The notes beneath the pieces are model-generated. The model saw only the letters and a list, made by a program, of their open reading frames with translations, made no database searches and was not told the DNA's origin. DNA of 64,000 nt, from contig CAVZUJ010000006.1 of assembly GCA_963778525.1 (NCBI GenBank), positions 1 to 64,000 of the forward strand, written 5' to 3'. The position numbers and the translations under genes are program-made. Below are positions 39,147-46,915 of the stretch, piece after piece. The DNA comes from Schlegelella_A sp963778525 (lineage in GTDB: Bacteria > Pseudomonadota > Gammaproteobacteria > Burkholderiales > Burkholderiaceae_C). The first letter of the stretch is position 1. Each line of letters opens with the position of its first letter.

Positions 39147-40057
39147 ATGAACACTCGCCAACTGCGCCACTTGCTTGCGGTCGTCGAACACGGTTCGATC
39201 AGCGCTGCCGCGGACCACGTGCATCTCAGCCAACCGGCGCTGTCGCGCAGCCTGCGCGCGCTCGAGGACGAGTTGCGCGCTCCGCTGTTCGACCGCCGCG
39301 AGCGGCGCCTCGTGCCGACGCCGTTTGCGCAAGCCTATCTGGCGCGAGCGCGCCGTATCGTTCGCGAGGAGACTGACGGCGCGCGCGAACTGGCGCTGAT
39401 GCATTCCGGCCGCGCCGGCTCACTGGCCTTTGGCATGGGATCGGCGCTCGCGCAAAGCCTGCTCGCTGCGCCTGCTGATCGAACTGATGGCGGCGGCGCC
39501 GGGACTGAAGCTGCGCACGCATATCGATACTGCCGATCGCCTGCTCGACGCGCTGCGCGAGGAGGAACTGGACTTCTTCATCGGTGACGTGCGCCTTGCG
39601 GACACCGACGACCAGCTCCAGGTCGAGCCGCTGCATGCATGCCGCTTCGGCTGGTTCGCGCGCCACGGTCACCCGCTGCGGGGGCAGGCTGCGCTGACCA
39701 TTCAGAACGGTGCTGCGCTACCCGCTCATCGCGCCGGGTTTCATCGAGCCGGTCGCGCAGCGGCAGTTCATGCGCCACTACGGATTGAAGGGTGCGATGC
39801 TCGACCGCTTTGCGCTGCAATGCGCCGATGGCGGCACGGTACGCGATGTGCTCGCCGCCACCGACGCCGTCATGCCCGCGATCGAGCTGACGATGCTCGA
39901 GGAATTGCGCGCCGGCAGCATCGTCGCGCTCGACGTGCTACCGAGGCTGGATGCCGAGTTGGTGCTCGGCGTCGTGCAACGCGCCGGGCGCACGCTCGTG
40001 CCGGCCGCCGCCCGCGCCTTCGACTTCGTGCGCCAGCACTTCGTCTCGCTAGGATGA
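39147..40057 (+). CDS. LysR-family transcriptional regulator, two frame breaks
   Basis: The helix-turn-helix (MNTRQLRHLLAVVEHGSI, then AADHVHLSQPALSRSLRALE) is in the first frame. Near 39470 the frame moves by one (LLIELMAAAPGLKLRTHIDTADRLL) and near 39715 again (LRYPLIAPGFIEPVAQRQF), ending at 40057. Together they make about 302 residues, the usual LysR length, with the co-inducer-binding domain intact. Both breaks fit one extra base. It probably controls the divergent hydrolase-peptidase-transporter operon. Confidence 0.78.
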
Positions 40058-40113
40058 CTCTGCGAGCAGGTTCGACGCTGCCGGCCTCGAAGCGAAGGTG
40101 CGGCGTGACGAGA

Positions 40114-40491
40114 TCAGTGGCCGGTTCGTTGCAGCGGCGCGCCCGGGTGCGGCGACACGGCGAGCGCATGACCCGGAGGAATCGGTTGCGGGTTCAGCTC
40201 GACGGGCGCGCCCGGCTGCGGCTTCACCTTGCTGTGGTCGACCTCCTTCGTGATCGTGCTCGGCGGCTGGGCCAGGTGCGTGACCGGCACGGACGAGGGC
40301 ACGTTGCTGTGCGCCGTGTAGGGGCCGTGCGGGGTGACCGGGCCGGGCATGCATTGGTTGCCCTTCGGGCGATAGCCGGGCGGGCAGGTCGTCGCCGCCG
40401 CTTGCGACGCCAGGGCGCAGGCAAGAAAGGCGGCGATGGCGAGCGTGGCGGCGGCTCCTGGGGCGGCGGGGCGGTGGATGCGGTGCGTCAT
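40114..40491 (-). CDS. Small secreted Pro-rich protein
   Basis: 125 residues from the ATG at 40491, after AGGAGA. The signal peptide ends near ASQA-ATTCPPG. The mature chain starts with a short two-Cys loop (TCPPGYRPKGNQCMPG) and continues as a low-complexity Pro/His/Val segment. No known domain. It ends inside a short sequence that also occurs near 32560. Confidence 0.55.
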   Translation of the reverse strand: MTHRIHRPAAPGAAATLAIAAFLACALASQAAATTCPPGYRPKGNQCMPGPVTPHGPYTAHSNVPSSVPVTHLAQPPSTITKEVDHSKVKPQPGAPVELNPQPIPPGHALAVSPHPGAPLQRTGH

Positions 40492-40689
40492 TGAATTCTC
40501 CTGGTCGGTCCTCCTGCATGAGGATCGATAGATGGAACAGGAACCAGCGCCGAAAACCGCCACGCGGCTTCGTCGATACGCACGCCTGGCGGTCACGGGA
40601 GCTTGTCCGACAGCGCACGGCGGCTCAGGCGGACGCACCGCGTTCGCGCGCTTCGCTACCTTGGCGGCATCGCCACTCGCTCCACGCCG

Positions 40690-40951
40690 ATGCACCGCTA
40701 CTACATGACCCCGGAGACGCGCCAGGCCGTGATCGCCGAATCCAATCGACTCATCGCCAACCGCGCCGCGCTGCACGCCGCGCGCCGGCCGCGACGCGCA
40801 CCGTGCGCGCGCGGGCGACGAAGACACCTCGTTCGGGTCCGAGACCGGCGCCGACTGGGAGGCCACCTCCGACAGCGCCTTCGCGCGCCTGGTGGCCGAG
40901 CTGGAATCGAGCTCGTCGTCGTCGGCTTCCGACGCGGCTGCACCGAGCTGA
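40690..40951 (+). CDS. Small hypothetical protein, frame broken once
   Basis: The ATG at 40690 opens MHRYYMTPETRQAVIAESNR, then LIANRAALHAARR. After about 40790 sensible coding moves one frame over: GDEDTSFGSETGADWEATSD, then SAFARLVAELESSSSSSASD, to a stop at 40949-40951. The corrected product is about 86 residues with a basic start and an acidic, Ser-rich end. No family recognised. One extra base in a GC-rich stretch would explain the break. Confidence 0.4.
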
Positions 40952-40985
40952 AAAGCCCTTCGCGGCGCATGCCGCTTTCGCACGC

Positions 40986-41037
40986 TTGACAGGCAAGCAG
41001 AAACTTGCCTATCATTCAGGCAAGTCATTTCTTGCCT
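40986..41037 (+). promoter_or_regulatory. Promoter with two ArsR-type operators
   Basis: TTGACA (40986-40991) and TATCAT (41010-41015), 18 bases apart, make a good sigma-70 promoter. Two copies of the palindrome AGGCAAG-N6-CTTGCCT lie at 40991-41010 (between the boxes) and 41018-41037 (over the likely start of transcription), 27 bases apart centre to centre. This is the layout for cooperative repression of the ArsR gene that follows. Confidence 0.7.
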
Positions 41038-41046
41038 ATTGAATCC

Positions 41047-41379
41047 ATGCCGCCCCGCCGCGATCACGACGCGCTGTTCAAGGCGCTTGCCGACCCGAGT
41101 CGCCGCAAGCTCCTCGACCTGCTGCACGCGAGCGACGGCCGCACCCTGAACGAGCTGTGCGAGCACCTCGACATGACGCGCCAGGGCGTGACCCAGCACC
41201 TCGGCGTGCTGGAGGCGGCCAACCTCGTCGCCACCGTGCGCCAGGGCCGCGAGAAGCTGCATTTCCTCAACCCGGTGCCTCTGCAGGACATGTACGAGCG
41301 CTGGATCGCCAAGTTCGAGAAGCCGCGTCTGAAGGCGCTCTCGGATCTCAAAACCCGTCTGGAGAAACACCATGGCTAG
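41047..41379 (+). CDS. ArsR-family transcriptional regulator
   Basis: 110 residues from the ATG at 41047; an ATG at 41005 lies inside the first operator and is rejected. Winged helix-turn-helix: ALADPSRRKLLDLLHASDGR, then LNELCEHLDMTRQGVTQHLG, then VLEAANLVATVRQGREKLHF. No Cys metal site is seen, so this is the metal-independent ArsR branch that is usually paired with SRPBCC proteins. It overlaps the next gene by eight bases and probably represses its own promoter through the twin palindromes. Confidence 0.87.
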   Translation: MPPRRDHDALFKALADPSRRKLLDLLHASDGRTLNELCEHLDMTRQGVTQHLGVLEAANLVATVRQGREKLHFLNPVPLQDMYERWIAKFEKPRLKALSDLKTRLEKHHG

Positions 41380-41836
41380 ATCGACCTTCGTCTACGTGAC
41401 CTACATCCGCACCACGCCGCAAAAGCTCTGGCACGCGCTCACCGATGCCGAGTTCACCACCCAGTACTGGTTCGGCATGCGCTCCGAGAGCGAGTGGCGC
41501 GCCGGCGCGCCGTGGAACCTGGTGGCCAAGGACGGCGCGGTGTGGGACGCCGGCAGCGTCGTCGAGGCCGATCCGCCGCGCCGCCTCGTCATCCGCTGGC
41601 AGCACCAGATGAAGCCCGAGCTGAAGGCCGAGGGCGACACGCTCTGCACGATGGAGCTCGCGCCCACCGAAGACGGCACCGTCAAGCTCACCGTCACGCA
41701 CACCTGCGAGCGCGAGCACGCGAAGGTGATCGAGGCGGTGTCGGGCGGCTGGCCGAAGGTGCTCTCCAACCTCAAGTCGGTGCTCGAGACCGGCACGGCC
41801 GCGATGCGCGAGCCGTATCCGGCGCAGGCGGCGTAA
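41372..41836 (+). CDS. SRPBCC/AHSA1 domain protein
   Basis: 154 residues, overlapping the ArsR gene. START-like fold: FVYVTYIRTTPQKLWHALTD at the N-terminus, TQYWFGMRSESEWRAGAPW, and a long C-terminal helix with GGWPKVLSNLKSVLETG. This ArsR-SRPBCC pair is widespread; the SRPBCC partner is thought to bind a hydrophobic ligand. Exact function unknown. Confidence 0.83.
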   Translation: MARSTFVYVTYIRTTPQKLWHALTDAEFTTQYWFGMRSESEWRAGAPWNLVAKDGAVWDAGSVVEADPPRRLVIRWQHQMKPELKAEGDTLCTMELAPTEDGTVKLTVTHTCEREHAKVIEAVSGGWPKVLSNLKSVLETGTAAMREPYPAQAA

Positions 41837-41944
41837 CCGCGAGGTGCCGGCGCCGCGTTGCGCATCGGCACTTTCGCTGAGGCCGCGCGCCGGGTCGATG
41901 GACACAATCGGAAGGCACATCCACCCGCCTTCTGAAAGGTCCGC

Positions 41945-43237
41945 ATGCCCACGATAGCCTACAAGCCTGGAGATCTCGATGCCGACGTGGCCAAGGCCGC
42001 CGGCACCCTTCAGGTCATGACCTATCCGAAGGGCATGAAGTTCAGCATCGAGGTCGAGCTGCCCAAGGAAGTCGAATCCGACAAGCTCCTGGCGCAGGAG
42101 CTGTGGCTGGGCGTGGGCGCGGTCTACAAGGATCTCGTCAGCCGGATCGCCGAGAACCTGAAGAACACCGATCGCGGCGCCGTCATCCTGCGCAATGCCA
42201 AGGAAGCGGAAAAGCTCAAGAAGCTGGTCGACGTGGTGAACCGCGGCATCCAGGGCGCGGTGAAGATCGCCGAGGAAGCGGCCGTCAAGTCGGTGCAAAC
42301 CAACTTCGACAAGCTCAAGGCCAAGCGCAAGGACTACACCAAGTACAAGATCAAGATCGTCACCACCATCACCGGCGCGGCGGTGGGCCTGGCCACCAGC
42401 ATCGCGCTGCTCGCGGCCACCGGCTTTTCCGGCGGCGCGAGCGGGGTGCTCGGCATCATCGCCATGACCAAGTCGGTGGCCGTCATCGCCACCGAGGTGG
42501 TCTCGGCGGCGCAGACGGTGGAGCAGTCGATCGCCACGCTCAAGGTGCAGATCGCCGCCATCAACAAGATCTGGGGCGAGGCCAAGAGCAAGGGCAAGGC
42601 CGTTCGAGGCGCCGCGAACGAGGTGATGGCGGCGGTGTTCAAGGAGTTCCTGGGCCTGCCGCTGCCTTCGGCCAAGCAGTGCAAGAGCAATTGCGACACC
42701 GCGCTCGACAAGCTCGGCGGCCTGGAGGTGAACACCCACGACATGGCCAAGAAGGTCACCAAGCTGATGCTCGAGTCGAGCAACATGGCGAAGGACTTCG
42801 TGGAGAAGGCCAACACCAAGCTGAAGAAGCACCCCGACCCGCAAGCCCTGCAGAAGTACGGCCCCAAGCTGATCGGCAACCTGCAGAAGGCGATCAAGCC
42901 GGGCAACGACGCGATCAAGGCGCTGATGCTCGAGATCGACAAGAACATCCGTCGCGTCGACGCCTGCAGGGCCGAGATGGCCAAGCTGAGCAAGGAGGTG
43001 GACGAGATCTACAAGATCCGCACCTCGAGCAAGCTCACGGAGAACCTCTACAAGGTGCTCGACAACTCGCTGTCCATCGCCAACAACGTGCTGGCCGGCG
43101 CGCTCAGCGGCAACGGGCTGGTGCAGGGCGCGCAGAGCATCGCCGCCAACGTCGCGCCGGTGTCGGCCCTGTTCGCCTACGACAAGGTCAGCGCCGTGGT
43201 GTTCGCCGACGGGGACCTGAAGAAGGCGCTCTGGTAG
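41945..43237 (+). CDS. Helical protein with a hydrophobic hairpin, possible alpha-pore-forming protein
   Basis: 430 residues, almost entirely predicted helix, with many Lys and Ala coiled-coil-like segments. A single long hydrophobic stretch at about residues 137-193 (VTTITGAAVGLATSIALLAA, then ASGVLGIIAMTKSVAVIATE) sits between amphipathic helices. This layout (long helical bundle, central hydrophobic tongue, no signal peptide) recalls ClyA-type pore-forming toxins. There are three Cys (two in KQCKSNC near 243, one near 341). No known family confirmed. It stands alone with its own spacing, and the codon use matches the host. Confidence 0.55.
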   Translation: MPTIAYKPGDLDADVAKAAGTLQVMTYPKGMKFSIEVELPKEVESDKLLAQELWLGVGAVYKDLVSRIAENLKNTDRGAVILRNAKEAEKLKKLVDVVNRGIQGAVKIAEEAAVKSVQTNFDKLKAKRKDYTKYKIKIVTTITGAAVGLATSIALLAATGFSGGASGVLGIIAMTKSVAVIATEVVSAAQTVEQSIATLKVQIAAINKIWGEAKSKGKAVRGAANEVMAAVFKEFLGLPLPSAKQCKSNCDTALDKLGGLEVNTHDMAKKVTKLMLESSNMAKDFVEKANTKLKKHPDPQALQKYGPKLIGNLQKAIKPGNDAIKALMLEIDKNIRRVDACRAEMAKLSKEVDEIYKIRTSSKLTENLYKVLDNSLSIANNVLAGALSGNGLVQGAQSIAANVAPVSALFAYDKVSAVVFADGDLKKALW

Positions 43238-43273
43238 CCGCGCCCATGGCGGCGCGCCGGCGGCGCGGCGCCG

Positions 43274-44887
43274 CTACTTGCCGATCGAGAACAGCACCGC
43301 GTTGTTGACCGCGTAGACGGCACCGTCGGCGCCGACGGCGGTGGGCGTGTACGACTCGCCGATGCCGCTCGTGAGCCGGATGCGCTGGGTCGCCGTGCCG
43401 GTGACCATGTCCCAGCGGTAGAGGAATCCGTCTTCGCTGTTGACCAGGATCGACTTGGTCAGTGGGTCGACGGCCGCGGTGTTGATGCACCACTCCTTGA
43501 CCGGCCCCGATGTGCCGGATTCGAAGGTCGCGCCGAGCAGGGTCAGCACCTCGTTCATGATCGGCCGGCCCGAGATCGGATCGACCTCGCTGGCCTGCGG
43601 ATCGATCACCGCCACGCGGTTGGCGCCGTCGCCGCTGCCGATGCCCGCGTAGTTGTTGTACTTGGTCATCAGCAGGTAGCTCGAGCCGCCCGCGTACGAA
43701 GGCACCATCGATGCCGGCACGATCGACGCCGTGTCGTCCCAGCCGAAGCCGCCGGGCAGCAGGCGGGTCGCCAGCGTGGCGTCGAAGTGGAGCAGCCAGC
43801 CGCGGCCGTTGTGCGAGCCGAAGACAGTCTCCAGCACGCCGAAGAAGACCTCGCCGTCGGGACCGACGGTGGGTGAGGACGTGCCGTCGTCGCTGACGCG
43901 GGCGGGCGTGCCGGTGCCCGGATCGAGCAACGCCGCCTCGCCCTTGACGGCCAGCGTGGCGCTGTCGAGCGCCAGCAGATAGCCGCGCTGCGTGGCGCCG
44001 GCGCCGGCGGCGCTGTTCACGGCCACGTACAGGGTCTGCAGGTCGGGCGAGAGCGCGGGCGCGCTGTTCATGGCCACCTTGTCGATGCCGGCGTCGCCGG
44101 CCGCCGCCGCGGCCGAGATCCAGCCGCTCGATCCGTCGGCGCCGATGCGGGCGATGCCGCTGACGAGCCCGGCCGGGTTGGCGCCGAGGACCATGAAGCC
44201 GAAGAAGACGTTGCCCGCGGGGTCGACGGTCAGCGGCGTGTTGATGAAGACGTTGGCATCGAAGGTTGCCTGCGCGCCGGCGTAGACGGTGGCGCCGTAG
44301 AAGACGGCCGACTGCAGCGTGCCGCCGGCCGCGTCGGCATCGTCCATGACGAGCAGCTTGCCACCGGCCCCGGGCGCGTAGAGGCGGTTGGCCACCGTGA
44401 GCGCGAGGTTGTAGCTCGGCACCCAGTTGTGCGGCGGCAGCCGGTAGTCGCTGTCGGCCGACCAGATCAGGCCGCCGTTGCTGCCGGCCCGCGCCTCGAT
44501 GCGAAAGCCGCCGGGAGCGCCGGTCTTCAGGGGCAGCAGCACGGCGTTGTGCGAGGTGACCACCGGCGAGCCGTAGTGGATCAGGAGCTCGCCGTTGCCG
44601 GTGTAGGGCGGCGCCAGATCGAGCGGCGCCGACCAGGTGATGCGGTTCAGGTCCTGCGTGGCGATCGCGGCCATCGCCGTGTGCTGCGCATCGCCCGCGA
44701 AGGCCCGCCAGGCGGGCCCGTCGACGGGCGGCCCCGGCGGCACCTGCGGGCCGCTGGCGATGGGCGCACCGGCGCTGCCCCCGCCGCCGCCGCAGCTCGC
44801 AAGGAGCGCGATGCAGGCTGCGCCGGCTGCGAGCAACGACCCGGCGCGACGGGGTGAGCGGGCGGGGGTGGAGTTCTCTGCAGCCAT
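43274..44887 (-). CDS. PQQ-like beta-propeller lipoprotein
   Basis: 537 residues. Signal peptide with lipobox LLASC, lipidated Cys32, then a GGGGG spacer. The rest consists of repeated blade-like segments: GSPVVTSHNAVLLPLKTG, APGAGGKLLVMDDADA, APALSPDLQTLYVAVNS, SPTVGPDGEVFFGVLE and YTPTAVGADGAVYAVNN. This resembles PQQ-dependent dehydrogenase-like or BamB-like propellers without a clear cofactor site. Likely anchored in the outer membrane or periplasm; function unknown. Confidence 0.7.
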   Translation of the reverse strand: MAAENSTPARSPRRAGSLLAAGAACIALLASCGGGGGSAGAPIASGPQVPPGPPVDGPAWRAFAGDAQHTAMAAIATQDLNRITWSAPLDLAPPYTGNGELLIHYGSPVVTSHNAVLLPLKTGAPGGFRIEARAGSNGGLIWSADSDYRLPPHNWVPSYNLALTVANRLYAPGAGGKLLVMDDADAAGGTLQSAVFYGATVYAGAQATFDANVFINTPLTVDPAGNVFFGFMVLGANPAGLVSGIARIGADGSSGWISAAAAAGDAGIDKVAMNSAPALSPDLQTLYVAVNSAAGAGATQRGYLLALDSATLAVKGEAALLDPGTGTPARVSDDGTSSPTVGPDGEVFFGVLETVFGSHNGRGWLLHFDATLATRLLPGGFGWDDTASIVPASMVPSYAGGSSYLLMTKYNNYAGIGSGDGANRVAVIDPQASEVDPISGRPIMNEVLTLLGATFESGTSGPVKEWCINTAAVDPLTKSILVNSEDGFLYRWDMVTGTATQRIRLTSGIGESYTPTAVGADGAVYAVNNAVLFSIGK

Positions 44888-45035
44888 GAGTTCATCTTAG
44901 ATCGCGAGCCTGTTCCCGGTTTCGCCGACGACTCGTTGACCACGCAAAGTTATTGGCCATCGGAGGGTCGGTGGTGCAGAATGGCCCGCATCGAGGGCTC
45001 GACATGCGAAGCCCTGCAGCCTTGCGGAGAGTCCC

Positions 45036-45323
45036 GTGCCACTGTTCATCATCGAACGCAACTTCGCCGAACAACTGGATCTGACCGACGACGACGTCGT
45101 CGCGGTGTCGAAGATCAACGGCGAGGTGGGCGTCAACTGGGTGTTTTCGTTCCTGAGCGCCGACAAGCGCAAGACCTATTGCCTGTACGAAGCCAAGGAT
45201 CCGGAAGCGATTCGCGAAGCTGCGCGCCGGGCGAATGTGCCCGCCGACAAGATCGTGGAGGTCTCGCAGGCCTTCGGCACGGCGATCGGTGCGCCGCCAA
45301 CGCTGGCGCGAGCTGCAGCCTGA
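45036..45323 (+). CDS. DUF4242 family protein
   Basis: 95 residues from the GTG at 45036, with GGAGAG upstream. The pattern MPLFIIERNFAEQLDLTDDD, then NWVFSFLSADKRKTYCLYEA, then DPEAIREAARRANVPADKIV is that of small ferredoxin-like DUF4242 proteins, some of which bind nickel. Role unknown; it may belong with the flavoprotein gene 174 bases downstream. Confidence 0.78.
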   Translation: MPLFIIERNFAEQLDLTDDDVVAVSKINGEVGVNWVFSFLSADKRKTYCLYEAKDPEAIREAARRANVPADKIVEVSQAFGTAIGAPPTLARAAA

Positions 45324-45497
45324 CTCGAGCGTCGGCGGGACGAATGTCCCGCCAGGCAAGCAAATCCCCGGGGTGCGACGCGGCATAGTCATATCCGTGC
45401 GTCGCCGATGGTCAGAACGGACTATTCCGCTGCGGCCCGGCGCCGCCTACAACTGCAGCACGTTCCATCCGGACGTATCCATCACCGGAGAGTCGAC

Positions 45498-46877
45498 ATG
45501 CTGAACAAGGACAAGATCCCCGCGTTTTCCGCCTCGCTTCGTGGTCGCATCGTGCAGCCAGGCGATGCCGACTACGACGCCTCGCGCAAGGTCTACAACG
45601 CGATGATCGACCGCCACCCGCGGCTGATCGTCTATTGCCGCGACGTGGCCGACGTGATGCAGTGCGTCAATTTCGCCCGCGAGCAGTCGCTGCTGCTGGC
45701 GGTGCGCGGCGGCGGCCACAACGGCGGCGGTCTGGGCGTCTGCGACGAGGGCCTGGTGATCGACCTGTCGGGCCTGAAGGGCATTCGCGTCGACGTCAAC
45801 GCCAGGACGGTGCGCGTCGAAGGCGGCTGCACCTGGGGCGATGTGGACCATGCCACGCACGCCTTCGGCCTGGCCACGCCCAGCGGCATCATCGGCACCA
45901 CCGGTGTCGGCGGCCTGACCCTGGGCGGCGGCCTCGGCCATCTGACGCGCAAGTGCGGCCTGGCGGTGGACAACCTGCTCGAAGCCGATGTGGTGCTGGC
46001 CGATGGCACGCTCGTCACCGCCAACGCCCAGCAGCACCCCGAGCTGTACTGGGCGCTGCGCGGCGGTGGCGGCAACTTCGGCGTCGTCACTTCGTTCCTG
46101 TTCCGCCTGCATCCGATCAGCACGGTCGTGGCCGGGCCCACCTTCTGGTCGTTGGAGCAAGCCGGCTCGGTCATGCGCTGGTATCGCGATTTCATCCGCT
46201 CGGCGCCGGAAGACCTGAACGGGTTCTTCGCCTACATGACCGTGCCGCCGGTCGATCCGTTCCCGAAGGAGCTGCAAGGCAAGAAGGTCTGTGGCGTGGT
46301 CTGGTGCTACACCGGCCCGCTCGACCAGGCCGACGCGGTGTTCAAGCCGGTCGCCGCTTTCGGGCCGCCGCTGATGCACGGGGTGCAGCCGATGCCGTAT
46401 CCGGCGCTGCAAGGCGCCTTCGACGGGCTGTACCCGAAGGGTGATCAGTGGTACTGGCGGGCCGACTTCGTCACCGAGCTGAGTGACGCGGCCATCGCCG
46501 AGCACGAGAAATTCGGCCCGCAGATGCCGACGCCGCAGTCGACGATGCACATGTACCCGATCGACGGCGCGGCACACCGTGCCAAATCGGGTGACACGGC
46601 CTTCTCGTATCGAGAAGCGAACTGGGGCTCGGTCTTTGCCGGCGTCGGGAGCGGCCCGGCCGACGTGCCGGCCATCTCGGCCTGGTCGAAGAACTACTGG
46701 AACGCGTTGCACCCGCACTCGTCCGGCGGCGCCTACGTCAACATGATGATGGACGACGAAGGCGAAGACCGCATCCGTGCCTCGTACCGCGACAACTACC
46801 CCCGGCTGGCAGCGGCGAAGAAGCGCTACGACCCGAGCAACCTGTTCCGCGTGAACCAGAACATTCGGCCGCAGTAG
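45498..46877 (+). CDS. FAD-linked oxidoreductase with BBE domain
   Basis: 459 residues from the ATG at 45498, after GGAGAG. The PCMH-type FAD domain shows VRGGGHNGGGLGVCDEG (His74 is the probable covalent flavin attachment site), then TTGVGGLTLGGGLGHLTRKC. The C-terminal berberine-bridge motif ends YDPSNLFRVNQNI. There is no Cys in the second attachment position, so linkage is probably through His only. Such enzymes oxidise sugars, alkaloids or other alcohols and amines using oxygen. No signal peptide. Confidence 0.85.
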   Translation: MLNKDKIPAFSASLRGRIVQPGDADYDASRKVYNAMIDRHPRLIVYCRDVADVMQCVNFAREQSLLLAVRGGGHNGGGLGVCDEGLVIDLSGLKGIRVDVNARTVRVEGGCTWGDVDHATHAFGLATPSGIIGTTGVGGLTLGGGLGHLTRKCGLAVDNLLEADVVLADGTLVTANAQQHPELYWALRGGGGNFGVVTSFLFRLHPISTVVAGPTFWSLEQAGSVMRWYRDFIRSAPEDLNGFFAYMTVPPVDPFPKELQGKKVCGVVWCYTGPLDQADAVFKPVAAFGPPLMHGVQPMPYPALQGAFDGLYPKGDQWYWRADFVTELSDAAIAEHEKFGPQMPTPQSTMHMYPIDGAAHRAKSGDTAFSYREANWGSVFAGVGSGPADVPAISAWSKNYWNALHPHSSGGAYVNMMMDDEGEDRIRASYRDNYPRLAAAKKRYDPSNLFRVNQNIRPQ

Positions 46878-46915
46878 GCATCGCCAGGTCCGCGCGGGCA
46901 GCTGCCCGCGCGCCC

